A DNA stretch of 6,795 nt, taken from assembly GCA_028819945.1 (NCBI GenBank), contig JAPPKQ010000303.1:6101-12895 (forward strand), in the 5' to 3' direction. The notes below the pieces were generated by a model. The model ran no database searches. It was not told the origin of the DNA and saw only the letters and a program-made list of their open reading frames with translations. This stretch comes from a bacterium (GTDB lineage: Bacteria > Actinomycetota > Acidimicrobiia > Acidimicrobiales > CATQHL01). Positions 1 to 6,156 of this stretch are shown piece after piece. The translations under genes and the position numbers were made by a program. How positions within the stretch are numbered: position 1 is the first letter of the stretch; each line of letters starts with the position of its first letter.

Positions 1-2
1 GG

Positions 3-1358
3 CTAGAACCCGGTGGGGATGCGCAACTCGATCAGCCGGCTGGCGCCGCCGTCGTGGCGGATGACGCGCAAGGCCCTCCCGCTGACGGCGTGCCGGGAGG
101 GACTGAAGGTGGCGGAGTCCATCCAGAGTTCGACGTCCTCGAACCGCTCGATGTCGGCCGCCAGCACGGCCGGGTCCAGGCTGGCGGTGCGCTGGACGGC
201 CCGGATGAAGATCCACAGCGCCTCGGCACCGGTGACCGCCCAGCCGACACGGTCCTCGACCTGCGCCAGACCACGGGGATCGACGTCCCGGCCGGCGCTC
301 TCCGGCTCCCGGCGCAGGTCGCCGGTGATGATCGAGGCGAAGTAGGCGTTCACCTGCGCGCTCGGGTCGTCGCCGAACGTGGACGCCTCGGTGATCACCG
401 TGAGCGGTTCCAACCCGAAGATGCCGCGCTGCCAGGCCACGCCGTCCAGCGCCGCCGGCGCCAGAACCTCGGTGCCGATGCCCGCCGACCGCAGCAATTC
501 GAACATCCGGATGCCGCGCCCGCCGACCGCGGCGCAGAGCACCACAGCGGGATGCTCGGCCGCCCGTTCCAGCGCCCGGGCCGTCGCCTGCGCCCCGACG
601 ACGGGCTGCGCGGCGATCCAGAAGCGGTCGAACCGCAGTGTGAAGCCCCGCGAGCCTCCCAGTTCGGCGAAGCGGCGGTCGAAGCTGTCGCACATCTGGA
701 CGGCCTCGGCCCTGTCGGCCTCCACGAGGGTCGCCGCCGAGAAGATCCCCGCGTCGACGGCGTACTCGGCGAGCGCCCGCCCGTAGGCCTGCGCGGAGGT
801 TCCGGCGGAGAACACCCGGTCTCGACCCGCCGCCAACGTGGGCAGGGGTTCGGGCCCGCACGGCACGATCACGAGCGTGCCGGCGCCGTGGGCCGCCTCG
901 CGCACAGGCCGGCTGAAGTACGGGTCGCAGGACGTGAAGATCACGGTCACGTCCCTGTCGATCAGCCGCCGCGTCGCGGCGTGGGCCGTGTTGAGCTCGG
1001 AATCGGAATCCTCGAACAGCAACTCCAGCGGCCTTCCCCGCAGACCCCCTGAGGAGTTGGCCTGCCGCACCGCGTAGGCGAGGGCGTCGAGCACGGGCCC
1101 GTCGTGGGGTGCGAGGCGGCCGCCGGCAGCCATGATCACACCGATCCTCACCGGCTCGGGACCCCCGGCGGCGCCATCATCCCGGGCGTCGACATCGGCT
1201 GCCGGGTCGGTGGCCGCGGCCGGCGTCACCCCCGCCGCGGGGGGCGAGCCGGCGCCCGCCGGAGCCGGCTCTGACTGATCGGACGGAGCGCCGGAACAGG
1301 CGACGGCCAGCAGGGCCGCCGCCGTCAGGACTGCGGCGACTCCATGGCGGCTGCGCAC
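3..1358 (-). CDS. Lipoprotein, type I periplasmic substrate-binding protein (LivJ-like)
   Basis: This 451-residue protein looks like an extracytoplasmic solute receptor of the branched-chain amino acid ABC-transporter family (Peripla_BP_6 fold). It starts with a short basic n-region (RSRH), a hydrophobic stretch and a lipobox ending AVAC with Cys21, so it should be exported and lipid-anchored on the outer face of the membrane. Residues 22-66 are a Pro/Ala/Gly/Asp-rich linker. The fold begins near residue 70 (VRIGVIMAAGG), followed by family-like segments: ALAYAVRQANSSGGLRGRPL near 93, the RLIDRDVTVIFTSC strand near 131-144, and TLVIVPCGPEP near 161. Four cysteines follow Cys21 (144, 167, 223, 275). 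The start is GTG with no clear Shine-Dalgarno; the signal peptide supports it. It lies 123 bases after hpnH on the same strand. No permease or ATPase gene is visible, so it is an orphan here. The ligand is unknown; a sensor rather than transport role is possible. Confidence 0.85.
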   Translation of the reverse strand: MRSRHGVAAVLTAAALLAVACSGAPSDQSEPAPAGAGSPPAAGVTPAAATDPAADVDARDDGAAGGPEPVRIGVIMAAGGRLAPHDGPVLDALAYAVRQANSSGGLRGRPLELLFEDSDSELNTAHAATRRLIDRDVTVIFTSCDPYFSRPVREAAHGAGTLVIVPCGPEPLPTLAAGRDRVFSAGTSAQAYGRALAEYAVDAGIFSAATLVEADRAEAVQMCDSFDRRFAELGGSRGFTLRFDRFWIAAQPVVGAQATARALERAAEHPAVVLCAAVGGRGIRMFELLRSAGIGTEVLAPAALDGVAWQRGIFGLEPLTVITEASTFGDDPSAQVNAYFASIITGDLRREPESAGRDVDPRGLAQVEDRVGWAVTGAEALWIFIRAVQRTASLDPAVLAADIERFEDVELWMDSATFSPSRHAVSGRALRVIRHDGGASRLIELRIPTGF

Positions 1359-1481
1359 GTCACGGAGGCTACGCCCCGACGACCCCCGAGCGAAGGAGGC
1401 GAGCGAGGTCTGGAAGCGGGACGGGCTGCGGCGGCGGCGCGGGGCGGAAGCCGCCGGGGGCGTTGCCGGCCGGGGCGACCC
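1359..1481. other. Gap between hpnH and the lipoprotein gene
   Basis: These 123 bases are extremely GC-rich and hold no supported gene. On the minus strand there are short hairpins with five-pair stems (for example GGCGG-CTT-CCGCC at 1455-1443) but no T tract, so a classical intrinsic terminator is not shown. I see no convincing -10/-35 pair or Shine-Dalgarno for the lipoprotein gene. Whether that gene is read from the hopanoid transcript or from its own promoter is open. Confidence 0.4.
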
Positions 1482-2486
1482 TCAGCCCGCCACGAGCGCC
1501 CGCAGCGACTGGCGCAGCGAGCCCGCGGTGGCGATCACCGCCGACGGCTCGTAGCCGCAGTGCGCCATGCAACTGGCGCAGCGCTCGTCGCGGCCGCGCC
1601 CGTAGCTGTCCCAGTCGGTCGTCTCGAGCAACTCCCGGTAGGTCTCGGCATACCCGTCCGCCATGAGGTAGCAGGGCCGCTGCCAGCCGAACACCGAGTA
1701 GCTGGGGATCCCCCACGGGGTGCACTGGTAGTCCACCTTGCCCTCGAGGAAGTCCAGGAACAGCGGCGAGTGGTTCAGGCGCCAGCGCTTGCGGCGCCCG
1801 TCGGCGAAGGCCTCGCGGAACAGCCGCCTGGTCTCGGCCACCTGCAGGAAGTGCTCCTGGTCGGGGGCCTTCTCGTAGGCGTAGCCCGGGGAGATCATGA
1901 GCGAGTCCACCCCCAGGTCGTCGTTCAGGAAGTCCAGAACGCCGCGCACCGACTCGGGCGTGTCGGTGTTGAAGAAGGTGCTGTTGGTGGTGACCCGGAA
2001 GCCGCGCTTCTTGACCTCCCGGATCGCCTCGACCACCTCGTCGAAGACGCCCTCCCGCGCCACCGCGATGTCGTGGCGCTCGCGCAGCCCGTCCACGTGC
2101 ACCGCCCAGGAGAAGTAGGGCGAGGGCTTGAACTGGTCCATCTTGCGCCGCAGCAGAACGCCGTTGGTGCACAGGTACACGAACTTCTTCCGCTCCAGCA
2201 ACGCCTCCACGATGTCGCCGATCTGCGGGTGCAGCAGCGGCTCGCCGCCGGCGATGGAGACCATCGGCGCCCCGCACTCCTCCATGGCGCCCACGCACTC
2301 CTCGACGCTGAGGCGCTTGCGCAGGACCTCGGTGGGGTGCTGGATCTTGCCGCAGCCGGGACATTCCAGGTTGCACGCGAACAGCGGCTCCATCTCCACG
2401 ATCAGCGGGTACTTCTGGCGGCCCCGGAGCTTGTTGGCGAACATGTAGGCGCCGACCCGGGCGGCCTGTCTAAGCGGGATGCCCAT
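1482..2486 (-). CDS. hpnH: HpnH, adenosyl-hopanoid-forming radical SAM enzyme
   Basis: HpnH transfers the 5'-deoxyadenosyl group of S-adenosylmethionine to hopene (diploptene) to give adenosylhopane, the first step of C35 side-chain building. The 334-residue product has the radical SAM cluster motif CNLECPGC (Cys38, Cys42, Cys45; CX3CX2C), the SAM-binding GGEP at 80-83, and a C-terminal HpnH-type cysteine region CASCMAHCGYEPSAV (Cys303, Cys306, Cys310). The N-terminus (MGIPLRQAARVGAY, then RGRQKYPL) resembles known HpnH starts. The reading frame stays open 266 codons further upstream to 3284, but that extension is low-complexity antisense-like sequence across hpnG. The ATG at 2486 is preceded by GGAGG at 9 bases, and it overlaps the hpnG stop by one base (TAATG), so coupled translation is likely. 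Length is normal for the family and no key residue is missing. Confidence 0.96.
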   Translation of the reverse strand: MGIPLRQAARVGAYMFANKLRGRQKYPLIVEMEPLFACNLECPGCGKIQHPTEVLRKRLSVEECVGAMEECGAPMVSIAGGEPLLHPQIGDIVEALLERKKFVYLCTNGVLLRRKMDQFKPSPYFSWAVHVDGLRERHDIAVAREGVFDEVVEAIREVKKRGFRVTTNSTFFNTDTPESVRGVLDFLNDDLGVDSLMISPGYAYEKAPDQEHFLQVAETRRLFREAFADGRRKRWRLNHSPLFLDFLEGKVDYQCTPWGIPSYSVFGWQRPCYLMADGYAETYRELLETTDWDSYGRGRDERCASCMAHCGYEPSAVIATAGSLRQSLRALVAG

Positions 2487-3109
2487 TAGGAACCACCTCC
2501 AGGGGCTGCTCTCTCCAGCCCTCGCCATCTGTCGGGTGCGATCGGTGTCTCCCGGGTGCTCAGCGTCGCGGCGATCCGGGAGATGACCGCCAGGGCCCGA
2601 CGCGCCCGCCACGGTAGCGACAACGACACCAGCTCCGCGGCGGGCGTGTCGCAAACGACCCTGACCACCGCCAACGGCGCCGGATCCGCAGCCAGCAGCC
2701 ACCACGACTCCATGTCGGCGGCCAGGGTTCCGTCGCCGGCGAGGCGGCGCCGCTCCGCCCCGCGCACGGCGCGGGCGACCGACCGCACCGGGCCGCGCAC
2801 CGCCGAGACTCCCGCCTCGCGCAGCGCCACCCGGACAGTCTCGGCCGCCTGTCCCCAAGCGGAGCGATCGGGTCCGGGCCCGCGCACCGCCTCGGCCACG
2901 ATCACGTCGCCCGGCTCCAGCGAATCGGTGACGGCGCCGGCCAGCCCCAGCACGATGGCCCCGGACCGGTCCCCCGGTACCTGCCGCCGGGCCGCGAAGG
3001 CCGCGGCGCGGCGCGGCCCCATGCCGGTGCGCACCACCCCTGTGCCGGGCGCCCCTCGCCGAGCCGCCGCCGCCTCCAGGCGCAGGGGGCACCAGAACTC
3101 GAGGCTCAT
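2486..3109 (-). CDS. hpnG: HpnG, adenosylhopane nucleosidase/phosphorylase
   Basis: This 207-residue protein belongs to the PNP/UDP phosphorylase superfamily (MTA/SAH nucleosidase branch) and is placed as HpnG, which removes adenine from adenosylhopane to leave ribosylhopane or its phosphate. Visible landmarks are TGMGPRRAA (28-36), GLAGAVTDSLEPGDVIVAEA (55-74, the family's oxyanion/hexamer-core region), ADMES (131-135) and VVCDTP (151-156). By comparison with E. coli MTA/SAH nucleosidase, Glu12, Glu134 and Asp154 correspond to the three catalytic acids, so it looks active; this mapping is by eye. The start ATG overlaps the shc stop (ATGA) and follows a strong GGGGAGGAG at 8 bases. The frame is open far upstream across shc, but only this start gives the family N-terminus. 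Position between shc and hpnH makes a housekeeping MTA/SAH nucleosidase role less likely. Confidence 0.92.
   Translation of the reverse strand: MSLEFWCPLRLEAAAARRGAPGTGVVRTGMGPRRAAAFAARRQVPGDRSGAIVLGLAGAVTDSLEPGDVIVAEAVRGPGPDRSAWGQAAETVRVALREAGVSAVRGPVRSVARAVRGAERRRLAGDGTLAADMESWWLLAADPAPLAVVRVVCDTPAAELVSLSLPWRARRALAVISRIAATLSTRETPIAPDRWRGLERAAPGGGS
2496..2500 (-). promoter_or_regulatory. Shine-Dalgarno of hpnH
   Basis: On the minus strand GGAGG lies nine bases before the ATG at 2486, inside the last codons of hpnG. It decides the hpnH start, because the reading frame itself is open for another 266 codons upstream. Confidence 0.8.
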
Positions 3110-5067
3110 CGCAGCGACTCCTCCCCGGCGGTGGCCCGCAGGAAGCGGCCCAATGCCATGGTCGGGAACACCTGCCGGTAGAGGTGGTAGTTGATGTAGA
3201 AGTAGCCCTGGAAGCCGGTGCCGGTGTACTGGGGCTCCTCCCAGGTGCCATCGGGACGGCAGGCGCGGGCCAGCCACTCCACACCGCGGCGGGTCGGCTC
3301 GCCGAACTCGTCGGCGGCCATCAGCGCCAGCAGCGCCCAGGCGGTCTGGGAGGCGGTGGGGTCGCCGCGACCCCGCCAGCTGTCGGACTCGTAGGACCGC
3401 AGGTCCTCGCCCCAACCCCCTTCGGGGCCCTGCGTGGCGTGCAGCCAGCGCACGGCGCGGCGGATGCGGCGGTCGCTGGGCGGCACGCCCACCGCACGCA
3501 GCGCCGGCAGCACCGCGCCCAGGCCATAGAGGTGGTTCACGCCCCAGCGCCCGAACCAGGATCCGTCGCGCTCCTGGTCGAGCCACAGCCAGTCCACGGC
3601 TCGCCGCAGGCGGCGGGCGTCGACGGGAATGTCGGTGTGGGCGCGCACCCAGCAGAGCATCTCCACCACGTGGGCGGTGACGTCGGAGCTCGGCGGGTCG
3701 ATGACCTCGCCGAAGTCGCAGAACGGCAGCTGCTCGCAGAGGCGCCGGACGTTGTCGGCATCGAAGGCGGCGTACCCGCCGTCGCTGCTCTGCATGCCCT
3801 CGGCCCAGGCGACGGCGCGGGAGATCGCCTCGTCGGCACCCTCGGGGTCGGAGGCCTGGGCATGACCCAGCGCCAGCACCACCTCGGCGGTGTCGTCGAG
3901 GTCGGGGTAGTTGTCGTTCTGGAACTCGAAGGCCCAGCCGCCGGGGGCGAGCTGGGGGCGCCGGGCCGCCCAGTCGCCGCGCACGCGCACCTCCTCGTCC
4001 AGCAGCCAATCGGCGGCGGTCACCATCGCCGGGTGGTCGCGGCGCAGCCCGGCGTCGCCGAGGGCCACGACCGCCAGCGCCGTGTCCCACACCGGCGACT
4101 GGCAGCACTCCAGCCAGCGCATGTCCCCGTCGCGCACCTCGTAGCTGTCGAAGCAGGAGAGCGCCTTGGCCACGATGGGGTGATCCAGGGCGTAGCCCCG
4201 CAGGTGCAGGGCGAGGATCGAGTACACCCAGGGGGGCTGGATGCCGCCCCAGCAACCGTCGGACTCCTGGCGGCGGATGATCCACTGCTCGGCGAGCTTC
4301 ATGCAGGTCTCCCGCAGTCGCCACGGCGCCAGATCGTGGAACTTGTGCAGCGCCTTGTCGAGACGCTGGAAGCAACCGGCGGGGGTGCGGATCGACCGGG
4401 GCACCCGCTCGGGCGGCACCGCCCCGGTGCGCAACTCGGCCAGGTCGAAACCCAGCTCCACCTGCGGCCGGTACGTGCTCACGATGGTAAGCGGAACGAT
4501 CGTCTGGCGCGCCCAGCAGGCGAAGTCGTAGATGTTCAGCGGTATCCAGCGCGGCAGCAGGATCAACTCGGGAGGGATGGCGGGCAGGTCCCGCCACGAC
4601 CACTGCCCGAACATCGCCAGCCAGACGCGCGTGAAGACGCGCGCGCACTCCAGCCCGCCGAGGTCGCGCACGAACTCCGCGGCCAGGCGCATGTGCTCGG
4701 CGTCGGGGCTGTCGCCGGCGAGGCGCAGCGCCACGTAGGCCTCGACGGCCAGCGAAAGGTTCGAGGGGCCCCCGTAGTGCGACGACCAACCCCCGTCGGC
4801 GCACTGCTTGGAGCGGATCCAGTTGGCCGTGAGAGCCAGGGTCTCATCGTCGCAGATGCCCAGGAACGTGCGCAGCAGGAGATCCTCGGCCTCGATCGCC
4901 ACGTTGGTCTCGAGGTCGCCCTTCCACCAGCCCGCAGGGTCCTGCATGCCCAGCAGCGCCTCGGCCGAACGCTGCAGGGCGCCGGCCGCCTCTAGTTCGA
5001 GTTCACCGGCCTCCGGCGCCGGGACGAACCACGGGAGCGTGGCCAGCGAGTCGTTGGCGGTCGTCAC
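3106..5067 (-). CDS. shc: Squalene-hopene cyclase
   Basis: This 653-residue enzyme (also called HpnF) cyclises squalene to hopene and hopanol and is a monotopic membrane-associated protein. The catalytic acid motif DLDDTA sits at 389-394 (DxDD), matching the Asp374-Asp377 motif of the Alicyclobacillus enzyme. Repeated QW-type motifs run the length of the protein: GWWKGDLETN near 46, DGGWSSHYGG near 91, DGCWGG near 270, GGWAFEFQN near 376, DGGYAAFDADN near 429, DGSWFGRWGVNHLYG near 501, EGGWGEDLRSY near 549 and DGTWEEPQYTGTGFQGYFYI near 606. The end (YFYINYHLYRQVFPTMALGRF) is typical of the family. The start is GTG, seven bases after GGAGG; length is normal. It follows the prenyl synthase after a 72-base gap and overlaps hpnG by four bases. 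No inactivating change is visible. Confidence 0.98.
   Translation of the reverse strand: MTTANDSLATLPWFVPAPEAGELELEAAGALQRSAEALLGMQDPAGWWKGDLETNVAIEAEDLLLRTFLGICDDETLALTANWIRSKQCADGGWSSHYGGPSNLSLAVEAYVALRLAGDSPDAEHMRLAAEFVRDLGGLECARVFTRVWLAMFGQWSWRDLPAIPPELILLPRWIPLNIYDFACWARQTIVPLTIVSTYRPQVELGFDLAELRTGAVPPERVPRSIRTPAGCFQRLDKALHKFHDLAPWRLRETCMKLAEQWIIRRQESDGCWGGIQPPWVYSILALHLRGYALDHPIVAKALSCFDSYEVRDGDMRWLECCQSPVWDTALAVVALGDAGLRRDHPAMVTAADWLLDEEVRVRGDWAARRPQLAPGGWAFEFQNDNYPDLDDTAEVVLALGHAQASDPEGADEAISRAVAWAEGMQSSDGGYAAFDADNVRRLCEQLPFCDFGEVIDPPSSDVTAHVVEMLCWVRAHTDIPVDARRLRRAVDWLWLDQERDGSWFGRWGVNHLYGLGAVLPALRAVGVPPSDRRIRRAVRWLHATQGPEGGWGEDLRSYESDSWRGRGDPTASQTAWALLALMAADEFGEPTRRGVEWLARACRPDGTWEEPQYTGTGFQGYFYINYHLYRQVFPTMALGRFLRATAGEESLR
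3118..3126 (-). promoter_or_regulatory. Shine-Dalgarno of hpnG
   Basis: The minus strand reads GGGGAGGAG eight bases before the ATG at 3109, within the last codons of shc. It is the strongest ribosome-binding site in the window and fixes the hpnG start in a frame that is open far upstream. Confidence 0.85.
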
Positions 5068-5093
5068 GCACGAACCTCCGTCATAGTCCTCAT
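5064..5093 (-). other. Nine-codon minicistron overlapping the shc start (tentative)
   Basis: In the 72-base gap before shc, an ATG at 5093 opens a frame reading MRTMTEVRA that stops at TGA 5066-5064, overlapping the shc GTG as GTGA. A second in-frame ATG lies at 5084. GGGAGG stands 13 bases before the first ATG, which is a long spacing. The shc Shine-Dalgarno lies within this frame, so its translation could bring ribosomes to the shc start or compete with it. This could easily be chance; no conservation can be judged here. Confidence 0.25.
5075..5079 (-). promoter_or_regulatory. Shine-Dalgarno of shc
   Basis: GGAGG on the minus strand lies seven bases before the GTG at 5067. It supports the GTG start and lies inside a nine-codon reading frame whose TGA overlaps that GTG. 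Confidence 0.8.
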
Positions 5094-5139
5094 GCTCGGG
5101 TGCGGTCCTCCCAGTGCGATTGGTTCAGTGCCATCGGTC

Positions 5140-6156
5140 CTAGTGGTCCCGGTCGACGATGAACGCCGCCAGGTCCTGCAATTCGGCGGCGGCAGCGGGG
5201 TCCACGCCGGCCGACGTCGCCGCCTCCAGGGCATTCTCCATGCAGCGCCGCGCCGCCGCGGCCGTGGCGGAGCGGCCACCCAGCTCTTCGATGAGCGCCG
5301 CCGCCCGCGCCAGATCCTCCTCGTCGAGGTGGTCCCGACTGTAGAGGTCCGCGAGCTCGCTTGCTCCCGGGTGCCCGGAGTTCAGGGCGACGGTCACCGG
5401 CAGCGAACGCTTGCGCTCGCGCAGGTCGTTGCCGGCCGGCTTGCCCGTGACCTCGGGGCGGCCCCAGATGCCGAGCAGGTCGTCGGCCGCCTGGAAGCCC
5501 CGGCCCACCTCGTCGCCGTAGCGACGCAGCGCCCGCACCGTCGCCTCCGGGGCATCGGCCAGGATGGCCCCCACGGCGCTGGCGTGGTTCAGCAGAGCGC
5601 CCGTCTTGAGCGAGATCATCTCCCAGCAGTCGGCGACGCTGACGCTGGGGCGGCTGTGCAGGGTCATGTCCTGGGACTGCCCGGCGATCATGGCGGCCGT
5701 GGCCCGCGCCAGGTCGGCGGCGGCCGCGGCCCGCGGCGGCGTCGTCTCGGCCAGCAGCACCTCGAAGGCCAGGGCCATGACCGCGTCGCCGATGATGACG
5801 GCGTTGTCGGTGCCGTAGACCTTCCAGACGGTGGGCCGGTGCCGACGCTCGACGTCACCGTCGACGATGTCGTCGTGGATCAGCGAGTAGTTGTGGATCA
5901 ACTCCACCCCCACCGCGCCGGGCGCGGCCACCTCGGGGGCCGCGCCGGCGGCCTCGGCGGAGAGCACGGCCAGCGCGCCGCGCACGCCCTTGCCGCCGGA
6001 GTTCCCGGGCAGTGCGGCGCCCTGCGCGTCGGTCCAGCCGAAGTGGTAGCGCACCGGGACGGCGAGCTCGCCCGGCAGGCGATCCACCGCCTCGATGAGC
6101 GCCGGGCGAACCAGTTCGCCCGCCCGTGCGAGCACCGCCGGCGCCTGCCGGCTCAT
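5140..6156 (-). CDS. Trans-isoprenyl diphosphate synthase (likely FPP/GGPP synthase)
   Basis: This 338-residue member of the polyprenyl synthetase family condenses IPP with allylic diphosphates. The first Asp-rich motif is DDIVD (95-99) followed by RRHRPTVW (104-111), so it lacks the two-residue insertion of type II bacterial FPP synthases. Tyr90 and Ser91 sit five and four residues before it, where chain length is set; this fits a short product (C15-C20). The second Asp-rich motif is DDLLG (225-229) rather than DDxxD, and the N-terminal GGKRxRP motif appears as GGKGVRG (54-60). The GNDLRERKRSLP loop (242-253) is family-like. Position between hpnE and shc suggests it makes FPP for squalene, although GGPP cannot be excluded. 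The ATG at 6156 overlaps the hpnE stop (ATGA) and has only a weak purine-rich site, implying coupled translation. The frame is open further upstream, but that part is a shadow of hpnE. Confidence 0.93.
   Translation of the reverse strand: MSRQAPAVLARAGELVRPALIEAVDRLPGELAVPVRYHFGWTDAQGAALPGNSGGKGVRGALAVLSAEAAGAAPEVAAPGAVGVELIHNYSLIHDDIVDGDVERRHRPTVWKVYGTDNAVIIGDAVMALAFEVLLAETTPPRAAAAADLARATAAMIAGQSQDMTLHSRPSVSVADCWEMISLKTGALLNHASAVGAILADAPEATVRALRRYGDEVGRGFQAADDLLGIWGRPEVTGKPAGNDLRERKRSLPVTVALNSGHPGASELADLYSRDHLDEEDLARAAALIEELGGRSATAAAARRCMENALEAATSAGVDPAAAAELQDLAAFIVDRDH

Noticed and set aside
54..1052. A 332-codon plus-strand frame opposite the lipoprotein gene
   Set aside because: Gly/Arg/Pro/Asp-rich antisense shadow; the minus-strand frame has a signal peptide and binding-protein fold.
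1387..1406. Repeated CGAGCG / GGAGGC-like units in the gap before the lipoprotein gene
   Set aside because: Two short imperfect copies within biased sequence; not palindromic and too short to support an operator or mobile-element end.
1443..1455. Hairpin after hpnH as an intrinsic terminator
   Set aside because: The stem is only five pairs with a three-base loop and there is no T tract on the transcribed side; such stems are expected by chance at this GC content.
1344..2489. A 381-codon plus-strand frame opposite hpnH
   Set aside because: Compositionally biased shadow of hpnH with no recognisable domain and no credible regulatory context.
2487..3284. An N-terminal extension of HpnH giving a 600-residue fusion
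   Set aside because: The extra 266 residues are low-complexity, overlap hpnG in another frame, and the ATG at 2486 has both a good Shine-Dalgarno and the family's normal N-terminus.
3110..4804. A long upstream extension of HpnG across shc
   Set aside because: The extension is Arg/Ala/Pro-rich shadow sequence of shc; the ATG at 3109 has a strong ribosome-binding site and gives the family start with Glu12.
3184..4995. A 603-codon open frame on the plus strand opposite shc
   Set aside because: It is an antisense shadow: high third-position G/C removes stops from the opposite strand. Its protein is low-complexity Gly/Ala/Val/His/Arg-rich and resembles no family, while the minus strand encodes a complete cyclase.
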